A stretch of DNA of 64,000 nt from Sinotaia quadrata (GCA_028829895.1 CM054179.1:107939875-108003874), one strand, 5' to 3'. Shown: positions 9,661 through 22,149, numbered from the stretch's first letter. The notes: generated from the letters alone by a model not told the origin. Program-made: numbers and translations.

Positions 9661-11207
9661 TGTCACAGTCTGATAAAATTGTCCGACTTCGTGACCCACT
9701 TGCCTTGTTTACTTCAAATTCGAATATTTGAAACCCTTGGCCCTTTGTTCAAAGCTTCCTTTTTCTAGGTGCTTCTAGAACAGGTCAAGATGTTATGTAA
9801 CTTTAGGACCATTGTCCAGTTCTCGAACCAACCACATGCTTTGCGAACAGTCACGTGATACGCAATATACCTTTCTATATATGTACCCACACGCTTCCGC
9901 TCCCTCACTTCGAGCACATTTTAGCTAATTCCATCAGCTTACTCGGGTCGTGAGAGGCAGCCGGCGCCATAGAGAATCAAGGTACCCTTCGACTTCTCTC
10001 AAAGGTATCATTTTATTTAATAGTATTTGCCTATGTATTGTTTAAGTATGTATTTGTGCTATGTATTATATGATTTCCATATACACTTGAGCATGGTTCA
10101 GAGAAATAGCTGAAAACCTATATGTTACGGAATATAAATTTATTGTAACCATTTTTCCATTTTCTGTACTTTAATTTATATTGTTTTAATTCACTAAGAG
10201 CCAGAATGCTGCGCTCGATATGAATTCTTCATGTAATTCAATTATTGCGTGTAATTTAAATTGTAAATTGTGAAGCGCTCTGTCGGCTTGAATTACCCCT
10301 TGTATGAACATTAATTTAACGTTGTATCTATTTTATTGCTTCATACGTCATGACTGTTAAATGGAACACATGTGAGACGATTATATTTTTTTTAAATCTA
10401 ACTGTAAGCGACGCGAGGTCGAAACTCTTTGTTCAGCGCATTTAATTGAGCCATGCCTAAGTAGGACCTGTTAGGTTGAGAATTATATCCAAACACGTTG
10501 CATCCACAGGTCGGCTCATGGTTCATGTTCACCCATGCCTCACCTGCATTAGCTTATTGGTGTAAGCGTGTCGAAATCCACTCTGAGGGCCATGCTGCAA
10601 AAATTCCAGTTCCTAGCCACTAACAAAGGGACATCATTCCTTATGCACCACGTGTGTCGTAAAAGGGGGACTGAGGGAACGAACCGGCATGACTGAGTGT
10701 TGAGACCAAGGATACAAGAATAGAGCTAAGTGCAAAATCAAGTGTACAGATCTCAAAGGAACACTTTTCTGGCAATTTAGATTGACAAAAATCAGGCATA
10801 GGCGCGTAAAGACAGAGTGAAGACTATTCGCGTTGCATTCGATTTATTGTTAATTTGTTAAACTTTATTAAATCTTATTTTCTTTGTTAATACCTCTTAG
10901 TAGTTGATTTCTATGCACAATAGACCAATTAGATTAATTCTTAGATTTGAATGGGGGCGGATGAGCAGAAAGATTGATGACGAGTGCATATTAATTTAGA
11001 GGGACTTAACTGTTTTCAAATCTAGCTAAAAGTTCGCAGTTTATTAGTCTGTAAATTTGTCGTCTGAACTACAAGACGCACTTTTAATTAGTCAGATAAT
11101 AAATTGAGCAACCAGTCTGCGTAGAATATGAGAGGAAGAATTAATTATATTTAAAGTCTTTTAATTATTCTAAGCAGGGTCTTTAAATAAATACTGGAAA
11201 CGTAACA
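9661..11207 (+). repeat. 3' LTR
   Basis: This is a 1547-bp copy of the 5' LTR with one extra T. It has TG...CA ends and is followed at once by the GTATA target duplication. Confidence 0.96.
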
Positions 11208-11212
11208 GTATA
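11208..11212. other. target-site duplication, right copy (GTATA)
   Basis: It matches 2904-2908. The following CAACATCGTAATGTT continues the 27-bp unit seen left of the element, so the insertion split a small tandem repeat. Confidence 0.93.
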
Positions 11213-11559
11213 CAACATCGTAATGTTATCACAGATAGGGTGGACATTTTGTGTAGACCGTACATTTTGTCACTTCATATTTATTGGAAGAAAATCATAT
11301 TTGATTTTGTAAAATGCTTTATTAGTAATTGTTCTGATCAGAAACATGTCGAGGCAGAGGACCGAAGGCTAAAAGCTAGAGTGTATGAAATTATAGTACT
11401 GATTACAAGACAACTACAAGAGTAGAGTTAGCAACTTGTATACACTGTTATTAGAAGCGTTGCACCATGCAACTTAACGCCTGATGGAAGGAAGTTGTCC
11501 TCGATGTCATCTCTCACACAAGCATACACATATATAGGCACAACAGACACATAATCAAA

Positions 11560-12090
11560 CACGTATACAGGTATGCATACACAGACACACCACACAATCA
11601 TACACGATACAGGCACACCACACAGTCATACACATACACAGGCACACCACACACAGTCATACACATGCACATGCACACCACACAATCATACTCGTATACA
11701 GGCACACCACACACAGTCATACACATACACAGGCACACCACACAATCATACTCGTACACAGACACTCATACACATATACAGGAATGCATACTCGTATACA
11801 GGCACATCACAAACATATACAGGAATGCATACTCGTACACAGGCACACCACACACAATTACAAACATATGCAGGCATGCATAAACTATCACAGGCATATC
11901 ATACATATGTACAGGCGTGCATACACGAACACATGTACATCACACACGCACTCACACAATCATACATACAGTCATGCATATACGTATACAGGCACACTAC
12001 ACACACGCACACACATATATGCATACATACACGTATGCAGGCATGCACACACGTATTCAGACATGCACTTACGCATATAGAGACACATAA
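11560..12090. repeat. degenerate CA-rich minisatellite
   Basis: Irregular copies of a unit built from CATACACATACAGGCACACCACA-like words are arrayed over about 530 bp. The frames through it (His/Thr-rich) are artefacts of the repeat. Confidence 0.85.
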
Positions 12091-12294
12091 TCAGGCACGC
12101 ATGCCAGTAACAGCAAGTATACAGGCCATTCTGAAACAAAAGACAATTCTTTCTCTAGCAGCCTTTAATGTTTACAAAACAATTTTAAAACAGTGCCTGC
12201 ATATGATAGTACGATTTCTTGCCTTGGTGAGAGTGAGGTATTACACCATTAGCACTCAGTATTTGTGTATTATACATTAGAACAAGTATTTATG

Positions 12295-12625
12295 GAGCAT
12301 GCAGTGTGACATCTTAAACAGTCAAAATTCGTCCTTTATACACTAGTATTAGGCGAGCATGCAGTGTGACAACTTAAGCAGTCAAAATTCGTCCTTTATA
12401 CACTAGTATTAGGCGAGCATGCAGTGTGACAACTTAAGCAAATTCGTCCTTTATACACTAGTATTAGGTGAGCATGCAGTGTGACAACTTGAGCAAATTC
12501 GTCCTTTATACACTAGTATTAGGCGAGCATGCAGTGTGACAACTTAAGCAAATTCGTCCTTTATACACTAGTATTAGGCGAGCATGCAGTGTGACAACTT
12601 AAGCAAATTCGTCCTTTATACACTG
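12295..12625. repeat. 55-60 bp minisatellite, about six units
   Basis: Each unit begins GAGCATGCAGTGTGACAACT. The first two units are 60 bp; the later ones are 55 bp because they lack GTCAA. Copies are almost identical, so the array is young. Confidence 0.93.
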
Positions 12626-13706
12626 GTGATACAACATAAGAATGAATTTTAAGAGAAACAGCAGCAACAGATGTTTCCATTGAAGAGTTCTCATCATTTA
12701 TTAGTTAGATATTATTATTAGGTATATTAGTATTATTATCATACATAATTTGCATGCTATAGATCTAGCCCTAATAAATAATGTAGCTGTGATTTCATAT
12801 TACAGATCTGTTCATGTATTGTTGTCCCCTTTGGTGTGATTTATAATTATGATTCTTCTAGCTCTGATTGTTATCGTAGTTGTATCTGAAGTCTCCTGTC
12901 TGGAATAAATCGTAATTGTGTTCATTGAATGTTAAGCTATTTGCCTATTATGCACAATTTAATTTGCATTTTGTTAAATATTTTTTTTATCTTGAATTTG
13001 CCGTACATTTGCATTGTATCATTTTTTTTGGACCGTGGTGTTGCTGTAACTGGATGAGTTTCAGTAAACAAACAAATAAATAAATAACGGCATGTGTGCA
13101 GTGCAGTGAAGTATAAATTCTGCTGTTCATATTATGTTTACAGCGAAATGTTCTTGAAACTACTTAGTTTTGTTTTTGTGGGTTTTTTTTGTGTGTGTGT
13201 TTTGTTTTTTTTTGGTTTTTGGGAGGGTGGCTTGATGGTCTGAACATTATTAATGGTCTTTCTTGTAATATTTGACTCTAACTTGTAATATTTGACTCTA
13301 ATAAAAAGAAATGTCATAAATGTGTATGTGGTGTGTAATATATAGTCAGACATAGATATTATTTCATATATATTTTGCCATTATTTATGTTCTTTTTTTT
13401 TTTTTTGGTGGTGGTGGTGGTGAGTTACTAACGTCATTTCATCCCATTTAAATTATACGAATTGTGTGATTTTTAGTTATAAAGAATGTCAGGTATGAAT
13501 CAGTTTTCAAAATTGTATATCTTTCTTTACCAATAGCTCATATTCACCTGTGAATAAGAGAGTGTTGATTATTTTTCATTAATGTTATTGTTGTTTTATC
13601 TTAAAATTCATGTCACTTATTTCATTGTGTGTTGACGATTCAATCTTGCAATAAAAATGGCGCTGTTAAATCACTGGTTATTTCCTGACTTTTATTTTTC
13701 TTTCCA

Positions 13707-13867
13707 AATAAAGTATGCTAATGTCAAACACTGTTTATTTTTTATTTAGATGAAAATACAAATAAAAGTATGCTAATGTCAAACACTGTTTATTTATTAT
13801 TCAGATGAAAATATAAATAAAGTATGCTAATGGCAAATACTGTTTATTTTATATTCAGATGAAAATA
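13707..13867. repeat. about 60-bp tandem repeat, 2.5-3 units
   Basis: The block AAAGTATGCTAATGTCAAAC is followed by CTGTTTATT and TCAGATGAAAAT, and the set is repeated three times with small differences. Confidence 0.88.
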
Positions 13868-14644
13868 ATGAAGGAAAGTCTCTGAGAGAGTGGTAAGAAT
13901 TGAAAGTGGGAGAGAGAGAATGAGACATTTGCAAACACCTGGAGGCTCTAGAACAATTCTCTTTAATGCGCCGAAATAAAAGAGCCATTTTTAAGCTCGT
14001 TCTGTATGAAATGACTGAGGTCTGTGCTTCGTCACGCGAGATTAATCAGCTAATCTGACCTTAAGCTAGATAATTCGTGACCCCTGTGAACCAATAATTT
14101 TAAAACCGATTTGATTGACATTCATTTTCGCCAAACTTATCGAGATGTCACGATGTGGATTATGTAAAAGACGACTCCTTAAGTCATGACCTAACATGAT
14201 CTTTCGGTTGAAAGCGACTCTTCACAGTTGGTGATTGATGTTGTTGACTTTAAGTTGTATTAATTCGTTTAAATTCGTTGACGACGGCGACTCTTGAAGT
14301 TCAGATTTTCACTGAGAAGCCTTGCGTGCACACTATGTATTCTTTGTAAAAACAATCAACAACTTAATCTTGACTGCATTTGGTGGGGGGGGGGTGCATA
14401 AGTGCTCATTTTGCCAAATATAAAAGGAATTGAGAGCAATAACCAATTTCTTTTCCGTTTTCTTTTGTTTTGAACCGTACCCAAATAAATCCGCTAGAAC
14501 TATAAGGAAAGGCCATGTACCAAGTTCTTCATCAGGGTTTCTTAAGGATTTCTATTTTCTTTCGAAATTATTGGTATATGTTCTTAAAACAGAAATGTTG
14601 ATATGTAACAGCCTATTTGTTAACTTTTCTGTAATGTAGAGTTC

Positions 14645-15060
14645 ATTGAAAGCCTTTTAATGTCGTGTCATCTCTCCATCAAACTATAATGTACCTCTCT
14701 GTCATGCCTTTTCATGAGGTGTCGTCTCTCCATCAAACTCTATAATGTACCTCTCTGTTACATTTTTTCATAGCGTCATGTGTGTGCATAAAGCCTTTTC
14801 ATGACATGTCATCTCTCCATCAAACTCTACAATGTACCTTTCTGTCATGCCTTTTCATGACGTACAATCTCTCCATCAAACTCTACAATGTACCTCTCTG
14901 CCATGCCTTTTCATGAGGTACAATCTCTCCATCAAACTCTATAATGTACCTCTCTGTTACACCTTTTCATAGCGTCATGTGTGTCCATAAAGCCTTTTCA
15001 TGACGTACAATCTCTCCATCAAGTCATATGTTGCATATTTCTCCTTCATGACAGATTATC
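14645..15060. repeat. about 60-bp degenerate minisatellite
   Basis: Units combine GCCTTTTCATGA, ATCTCTCCATCAAACTCT and ATAATGTACCTCTCTGT. About seven copies are seen, some of them partial. Confidence 0.88.
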
Positions 15061-15284
15061 ACATATCTCTCCTTCAAATCTTTACATGAAGCAAAACTTT
15101 TATAACTTTTTACATAAAACTTTTCTATTACTGCATGTTATTCCCCCACCAGACTTTTCCTGGAAGTATACACCCAGAAAAGGAAAAACCTTTATATTAT
15201 GTATATTTTTTGTATTAGTCTTTTCCATGGCACATCTTCCTCTCCAAAAAAACCCGTTTAAAGTTACTTACCTCTTCATCAAAA

Positions 15285-15525
15285 CTTTCAAAGAAGTATG
15301 TCTCGATAAAACCTTTCCGTGTCAAATCGTTCCTTGTTATGACGAATCATCTCCGTCAAAACTTTCAGAGACGTATCTCTCTATAAACCTTTCCATGTCA
15401 AATCATTTCTTGTTATGACGAATCATCTCCGTCAAAACTTTCAGAGATGTATCTCTCTATAAACCTTTCCATGTCAAATCATTTCTTGCTAGAACGCATT
15501 GTCTCCGTCAAAACTTTCCAGAAAT
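15285..15525. repeat. about 75-bp tandem repeat, three units
   Basis: The repeated blocks are CCGTCAAAACTTTCAGAGA, CTCTATAAACCTTTCC and ATGTCAAATCATTTCTTG. The units are highly similar. This may be a relative of the preceding array, since both carry the words CTCTCT and CCATCAAA or CCGTCAAA. Confidence 0.88.
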
Positions 15526-15889
15526 ATGTGTGTTCCCTTTATCAAGCCTTTCTTTAAAATATTTAAGAAAATCATCTTGAAATCTTTCTACTGATAAAAG
15601 TATCTCCCCTAATATCTATCTATCTATTTCCGTCATTCATCTTCATGATGTAATATTAGCTTCCGAGATTGTTTATTTTTTTCTGAATCTTGTATTGTTA
15701 ATTTTATGCAAATGCCCGTTTGTTCCTATTATCATCATCATTAATTCTCAATGGACATGGTGTGTCACAGGAAATGAGGGACCGAAATTATATTTTATTT
15801 CATTTTAAAAAACCGCTAACAAAACTAATTGAAGTAATCCGAGTTTTGTTATTTTTCGTATGTAGCATGTAACTTCCAGTAACGGTCAC

Positions 15890-16780
15890 CTAAGACCTCT
15901 TTAGTAGACAGACGTTCGTGACGTAGTGTGTGTTAATTATCATATTGAATATATATATTAGTTTATGAAGAATATGTATATTAAATAAATTGGGACAACT
16001 GCGCAATACCGTCACATGTTGTTGACGAGTGAAATGGCCAGTGCGCATTAGAATTGACCACAGAAAAGCGTGCATCTCGATTACCACTATATATCCAAGG
16101 CAAAAATCATGTCACAGGACATAGCTTCTGGAAGTTTTGGAAACCTTCAGTGAAAGCTATATAAGGGACAAAATGAAGATTTTACTCTCAATGTTGAAAA
16201 CGTCGATTCGTCTGAAGCCAGTCTAACTTCACGTATGAATTATCTCATGTACAGAGATTTCATAAAGGAAAGCTGCAATAATCTCTTTCCATCCGTTTTC
16301 CATCCGTCTGATGCCATATATTGAGTAACGAGGCAAAATTACTCAGTATAACTTTTGGCAAAGTGGAAAGTTCGCTGTCAAAGAAAACCCGATGCATGCG
16401 ACGCTGGTTGTATGCAGTTAACGACACGAGGGACCAATTTTGTCTTCCCCCTGTCTGAGTTCGTTTGGCAGTCTATCCCGCTAATTGAGAGGCTAGCACC
16501 GAGATTTTCTTACAGATATCCGGATTTCTACACTCAATGTAATGCGACGACACATCCCACTGGACGACTCCACCCGATAATGCTAAACGTCGTTGGGGTG
16601 TCCGTTTCCACGACAACCGGTACAACGATAATTATCGAGGCTGACAACAGTCAGCTAAATTTCAGATTTCTCCCCAGTGATAATCTGAAAGTGGTGCCTA
16701 GATTCTGCAGAATCTTCACCTGTAATGCGACGCCTCAATTGCGTCGTGATTCTTCACTTTGAAGTGCCGCTTATAAGTGA
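15890..16780 (+). repeat. old dispersed repeat, copy 1 (second copy at 51820-52650)
   Basis: Shared landmarks in the same order include GTTGACGAG, GCATTAGAA, CTCTTTCCA followed by a CATCC block, GTATGCAGTTAACGACA (GCATACAGTTAATGACA in the other copy), TGTCTGAG and CTAAACGTC. The copies have diverged considerably, with indels. A 135-codon open frame at 16355-16762 lies inside this repeat and is not supported as a gene. The family is unknown. Ends are approximate. Confidence 0.6.
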
Positions 16781-17490
16781 CGTGTGAGATTGCGTCATCT
16801 CCTTGGAACTCTGACATTAATAGTGAGTAATCATTAGCACGGCTAACGCGCACATACTTAAGTCTAGAACTCTTAAGAAAATGAACACTATTATATCGTT
16901 TGTAAAATAAGAACTCTAATGTTAAAAGTAATGCTTATTTTACATGTGAACTATTGTTAAAGCGGCCCCATTTGCCGCATAAGAATTGTGTAATTAATCT
17001 TTATTTTATATTTTGAATTTCATCATTTTCATCTCCCCTTATTTCCCACAGAGTGTATGACATTGGAAAGTTGAATGAATGATTAATCACTGTGCGAAAG
17101 AGTAGTGCCCCCTTTTAAATCGGGAAATAAATAACCTGATTTAAACATCTTTCAACTCTCTTGTTATTCATAGTTTTTGAGAGGGACGAAAGAATTGTAC
17201 TATTGTTTTGCACCGTTCGTCTGTTCGTCCATTTATTCACATTTATGATACACACTCACAACACACACCGCCAATAAAACGTTCCTTGGCATGACATTAA
17301 TAAAGTGGGCCCCACCCAAACATCAATGGCGTATGTCATGTGTGTCTATGTAACAACTTGACGCGACGTAGTACTGGCACACGTCACGGGCTTTTCTTGG
17401 AGGTGCACCGGAGCAGGCCAAAAATAGACTTCACCCCTTGCATCTCTAACTTCAGCTCGGGTCGGCTTGTAACGAGCCTCCCGTTTTGTG

Positions 17491-17634
17491 ACATGGTGTT
17501 TGTTCGTATTGTCATCGTCATTAATTCTCAATGGACATGGTGTTTGTTCGTATTGTCATCATCATTAATTCTCAATGGACATGGTATTTGTTCGTATTGT
17601 CATCGTCATTAATTCTCCATGGACATGGTGTTCG
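17491..17634. repeat. 44-bp minisatellite, three units plus a partial
   Basis: Units start at 17491, 17535 and 17579 with ACATGGTGTTTGTTCGTATT, followed by GTCATC and TTAATTCTCAATGG, and differ by a few bases. A single related unit occurs alone near 15720-15765. Confidence 0.92.
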
Positions 17635-17974
17635 GGGTTGGTGATTAAATATTTTCTTTTCGGAAACGTAATAAATCTGTATGTACGTATGTGTCTTTGT
17701 GGGGGTGGGGGTGGAGGAAGGATTGTATATGTGTGTATTCAACTTGTCGTTTCCTTGTACATCTTATTACTTATGTTTCTTTATATTTCTATTTTTTCTT
17801 TTATTTCTTCATCTCTTAAACTCATAATTCTCACTAGTTCCTTTTGTTACAAAGAGTTAATTCTCTTTATATTTATTTGTTATTTTAAAACTGATTTATT
17901 TTGTACTTATTTATTTCGCAATGTACAAGAACATCTGTATATACACTTCTGTTTGCTCTTTGCTCTTTCCTTAG

Positions 17975-18034
17975 AAACAACAACCACAACTGTTTCCACA
18001 ACAACATCTACGACAACTACGACTCAGCCCCCTG
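17975..18034 (+). CDS. internal exon: Thr-rich stalk of a single-pass membrane protein
   Basis: This is a 60-bp exon after a strong pyrimidine tract ending CTTTCCTTAG, with donor GTGAGT at 18035. It enters and leaves in phase 1. If the previous exon ends in G, it encodes E, then 15 Thr, a Val and two Ser, then QPP. Such runs are usually O-glycosylated mucin-like stalks next to a membrane anchor, which fits the transmembrane exon two exons downstream. The previous exon was not found. The splice join to the next exon keeps the frame (P then A). The sequence resembles no specific family. An alternative is that it is a chance low-complexity frame, but the four compatible downstream exons argue against that. 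Confidence 0.75.
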
Positions 18035-18234
18035 GTGAGTAAACTCTTTTATTCATAAGTCAGGCTGTTATTTATTGACGAGTTTTGTGAGTTTGCTTTA
18101 TTCTTTTGTGTTATATTGTCAGTTCGTCATAGCTATAAATATATTTATATTCCTTTTTATATAGATCTATTAGTTATTTTCTGGGTATTTTGTCTAGACC
18201 GATAAATTAAAATCAATTTTAATTAATGAATGTA

Positions 18235-19004
18235 TAAATCTCCTTGTAGCGGATTATAATCAGTTAACCAGGATATTTCAATAAAACAAGGAAAGACTGC
18301 TTTTTCCCTATAAAAGTATAATCAGAGAACAACACTTAAGTTTCCAGTTTATTCCTTTTTAACTCCATTCTTTCTTATATTCAAGTCTCCATTTACAGTT
18401 TCCTGCAACAGTATTTATTAGCCCGAAACATGCTTACAGCATAATAAATACAGTGTAATAGTTTTATGAGTTAGTTCACTAGAAATAATGTCAAGTGTTT
18501 GGCATGCAACATATAAGCATCATAATTCACAATTTGTAGAAATAATAGTCTACTCACATAATACATCTTTATGTAAAATGCAAGTATAACACATCAATAG
18601 CAAAAATGCGCGAAATATTTCTAAATCCATTCTCTTTCAATCCAGTCAGTTAACTCACCATTAAGCTAATGGCTGCCTTTCACTGACTTCTTGCTATATA
18701 AAATTCAAGTGATTAGACAATAGAATTATCTACAGCAAGTAAACTTTTGATCTCAACCCATTGGTTGGTCTCGTTCACGCAAATCTTAACCACTGGATAA
18801 TAAAAACTACACGTCCAGTTGGAACTAGTTTGCATTGCAAACCATCAGCAATTTCTAGCATATTCTTAACTTGAATGTTCACTCCGACTCTGACACAAAA
18901 CATACCTCCATTAGGAGTGCCCGATGTCGGGTCATTTCGACAATTTTACAATTTATACGACAATTAAACCTATAAATAGGGATTGGCAAATTTACTCCGC
19001 CACA
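18235..19004 (-). repeat. partial copy of the TGTGG LTR family, inverted
   Basis: Read on the minus strand it begins TGTGGCGGAGTAAATTTGCC at 19004. It follows the copies at 41762 and 62093 through the landmarks CCTATTTATAGG or CCCTATTTCT, GACCCGAC, GTTAACTGACTGGATT and AACTGGAAACTTA, down to a GGTTAACTGATTATAATC block near 18260. The far end is unclear. It sits inside an intron, antisense to the gene. Confidence 0.75.
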
Positions 19005-19669
19005 GATTTATAATGAAAGCAAAACCAATGTAACAATGTAAGTTGTTATAAAATGCATTAGAATTTCGTTTTTAACCTATTATTTTGACCTTTAAACTAA
19101 TATTTGCGCTTCCCACCCCTCCCTTTTTTATTTGAACAGATGTTTCTACTTTGCTGATAACGCTTTGATAGTGTATCGGCAAGATTAATTAATCTCCAAA
19201 TTTAAGTTCAACACAGAACTTTTGTTGCAGCAGGAATTGCTGTATTAATCTTTCCAATCAACATACGCGTACAGCTTGCGTCACAAATATCTTTTTCTGC
19301 TTATTGAATTTCTGGGGTGGGGTGGGGATCTTATTGGCTATTTCCGAAGGAAAATGAAGTTGCCAAGAATCGTGTTTCATCTCGGACATCTGAGGAATGG
19401 GCTATGGAGTAACCGTTAAATTTCAAAGATTTTGATAACGTTTTATTTTCTCGGGTTTTTCTTTCTGAATAAAAATTTTTTCTTTTCTTTTTTGGGGGAG
19501 GGTGATCTTGGTTTGGCATATTCCCAGTAGCAGATGACTTGTGCACTTCTTATCACTTTGAAACTACATGTATCTGAACTACGAAAAAAGAAAAGAAATC
19601 ATGTCAGGTGAATATGCAACTGCATTCAGCGTCTCCCTGTGGATAAATATTAATATAAATGCCTTACCA

Positions 19670-19687
19670 AACTCTCTTTCTCTCTCC

Positions 19688-19751
<64 letters not shown>

Positions 19752-19808
19752 TGCTTTATATCTATATTGATTTCTCCATCGCATTTTCTTTTACTATCTC
19801 TCTGTACT

Positions 19809-19852
<44 letters not shown>

Positions 19853-20042
19853 CTCTCTCTGTATGTCTCTTCTCTTTTATTGGTTTCTCTCGCGCGCTTT
19901 CTTTGTCTCTCTCGCTTTCAACGTCTCTTTCTCACTCAGTCGTTCTTTTGACTTCTGTCTTCTTCGATCTGTATGTTTTTCGACTCTCCATCTTCATCGC
20001 TGTATCTTTCTCTCTTCGTTCACTTCTCTTTCTGCATCGCTG

Positions 20043-20128
<86 letters not shown>

Positions 20129-20130
20129 CT
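19670..20130. repeat. cluster of (CT)n microsatellites
   Basis: Three long CT runs (about 19698-19747, 19811-19851 and 20047-20122) are separated by CT-rich sequence. The long Ser/Leu frames across 19568-20378 are artefacts. A short (GA)n run lies at 20339-20354 in the opposite sense. Confidence 0.95.
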
Positions 20131-21736
20131 ATGTCCTTCTGTTAATGTCAATTTCTGTCTTCATCACTCTCTTCTCTTTCTCTCCTCTATGTCTTCATCG
20201 CTCTATCTCCCTCGACCGACTATCGCAAATTCAACCTCCCACCCCACCCCCAACATACTTTCTCTTCTGCTTCTTTTTCTCACTGTTCCTGAATCTCTCC
20301 TCTAACTTTCTCTTTCCCACCCCAACTCTCTTACTCCTCAGAGAGAGAGAGAGATTAAAATATTCAGTCACACAGTAAATTATCTCTCTCAAGTACACAC
20401 AGAATGCCATAGAGAGTTAAGTGTTAAGCTATCCTGTGTACTGTACAGAGATTTCAAGTTGCGACGAAGAATTCCTCTGTCCTACTGACACTGTACATGC
20501 GAGGTTTCCAAGGTGCCAGCCATATCCTGTGCTGCACCAGACATCTTTCGCACCCAACATCAGACAGGCTGGTTCTGAGGTCATTTTGTTCCCCCCCCCC
20601 CCCAACACACACACACACTAAAAGCCAAAAGCTTGATATGTAAAGTAAGGGAAGCAAGAGTGGGAGGGGTGGGGTGGAGAATTTTCCTAGGAGGAGAACC
20701 ATTAGTGAAATTTTCTTTTGATGTACTCAGATTACAATGGCTACAATAGAGCAGATGCCAGTGGTCAGGAGTTTAGAGTCGGTAGCCGTTCTGGTCATGA
20801 GGTAGAAACTTCCACAGGTCTCTCTTCAGGGAAAGAGAGGGAGTGGGGGTGAGCTGTGTTCCCCGCGTGTGTGCCTGTCCATTCACTCATTTAATGAAAG
20901 GTTTTTAAAATTAAATCATTGTGCCAATTCCTGCTCTTCCTTCCCCTTTTCCCCTCGAAGTACTGGATGTTGAAGTTGTTGGGTTTTTGGCTTCCTAAAA
21001 TGTCTTCAGCAAGCTAGCCTACATGCGATAGTTTTTTGTGCTTCTGCTTTTGTTTTAGCGCTGGGCCACTCGGCCATGACATTAGTAGGCTAAGAACAGT
21101 AAAGGAGTTTTTTTAACGTCGATTTTCGCTTAGAAAATGTTCTTGCAGACCATTGTACATGACTGGTTGCTTTCCTCCTGCATCCTCTTGCATTTGGAGA
21201 ATGGATCTCTAAACGCTTAGGCATACTGGTTTTTTTTTTTCAAACTAAAAAAACACATGAATTATCTGCCACACGTCAGCTGGTCAGATATTTAACCGAC
21301 TAGACTAGAGGGATAGGGAAGGAAGAGAGCTTAGTAATACTCACCCAACACCACATATTCAGAAAAGGGGAATTTACTCTCACTTTCTCTCCTCACCCAC
21401 CCCTTATTCCTGTATCACTAGTGTATGGAAAGTGACCTGCTTAGATTTGTAAATGAGGAATAATAACAATTGTTCTTTGACAATTTATGGCTGACTGCAT
21501 TTCGCGTTCGATGCTTCGCTTTTTATAGTGACTTGGATCCAACGTTCGCTCTCGTTTTACCGTTACTTAGATCCAATTTTCACTCTCGTTTTACCGTTAC
21601 TTAGATCCAATTTTCACTCTCGTTTTACCGTGACTCACACTGCTTTCAGTCAGCGTTCAGACTGTTGAACGGGAGTCTGAAGGAAGCTCTAAGTTTTGGG
21701 GTCTCAGATGTGTTTCTTCAAGCGGATTCTCTACAG

Positions 21737-21890
21737 CAGGAGAGGGCTCTGTGCGCCCCCGGAGGACTTTATTTCATTATTTGTGTTGTTTTTTTCTACT
21801 GAGCCATCCATGTGCAATCTGACTTGCTGCCCTCCACGCACTATCAATTGGAAATTTGGCCTTCTAGCCTAAAACGTTTGTGCACCCCTG
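21737..21890. mobile_element. hAT-like MITE (154 bp) with 8-bp target duplication
   Basis: The octamer CTCTACAG occurs directly before (21729-21736) and directly after (21891-21898) this segment. The segment starts CAGGAGAGGG and ends GTGCACCCCTG, whose reverse complement is CAGGGGTGCAC. 8-bp duplications and CAG-type ends are typical of hAT elements. The terminal inverted repeats match well only over the first four to six bases, so it is either decayed or a loose relative. It is non-coding and lies in an intron of the membrane-protein gene. Confidence 0.65.
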
Positions 21891-22149
21891 CTCTACAGTG
21901 AACACTCGTTACTTTTAGTAACTCTTATGGATACCGACGCAATCTAATGCACTCCTTCTTTCTTCACTTCTCTGAACACTTCAGTATTTTGACACTCATT
22001 AATGCGAAACTGTATTCATCTTCTTTTTGTTTCAACTAATTTGCGACTAATGACTTCTTACAACACCCACACTATATTTGTCATATTATATATTCTGTAT
22101 ATAATTTCCGCCTGCAACTAGTTTGGCCTAACTCTAAAAAGTGTGAGAA

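Larger units (their letters stand above)
2909..11207 (+). mobile_element. complete Gmr1-like LTR retrotransposon (Ty3/gypsy lineage, integrase before RT)
   Basis: This is an 8299-bp element made of 1546 and 1547 bp LTRs, a 5206-bp internal region, a GTATA target duplication, a primer-binding-site candidate, a polypurine tract and one gag-pol frame without internal stops. The order gag, zinc knuckle, protease, integrase, reverse transcriptase, RNase H is that of the Gmr1 group. Gmr1 was first described from deuterostomes (Atlantic cod) as Ty3/gypsy-type RT with a Ty1/copia-like domain order. No envelope frame is present: only 223 bp separate the stop codon from the 3' LTR. The LTRs differ, by eye, at one T indel only, so the insertion is very young and the copy may be active. 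Confidence 0.95.
11213..17974. other. gene-free stretch rich in tandem arrays
   Basis: No exon could be supported here. Contents, listed separately, are a CA-rich array, four minisatellites, a dispersed repeat at 15890-16780 and a 44-bp array. The remaining sequence (12630-13700, 13870-14640, 15530-15890, 16790-17490, 17640-17970) is AT-rich, with poly-T tracts near 13195 and 13391 and no recognised signal. Upstream exons of the membrane-protein gene would be expected here or left of the window, but I could not identify any. Confidence 0.5.

Noticed and set aside
16355..16762. 135-codon frame that could be an exon
   Set aside because: It lies within a dispersed repeat with a diverged copy at 51820-52650 where no corresponding frame is kept; the acceptor-like TTCTTACAG at about 16515 leads to stops in two of three phases.
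19568..20378. Long Ser/Leu-rich open frames
   Set aside because: They are translations of (CT)n runs; no codon bias, start context or domain.
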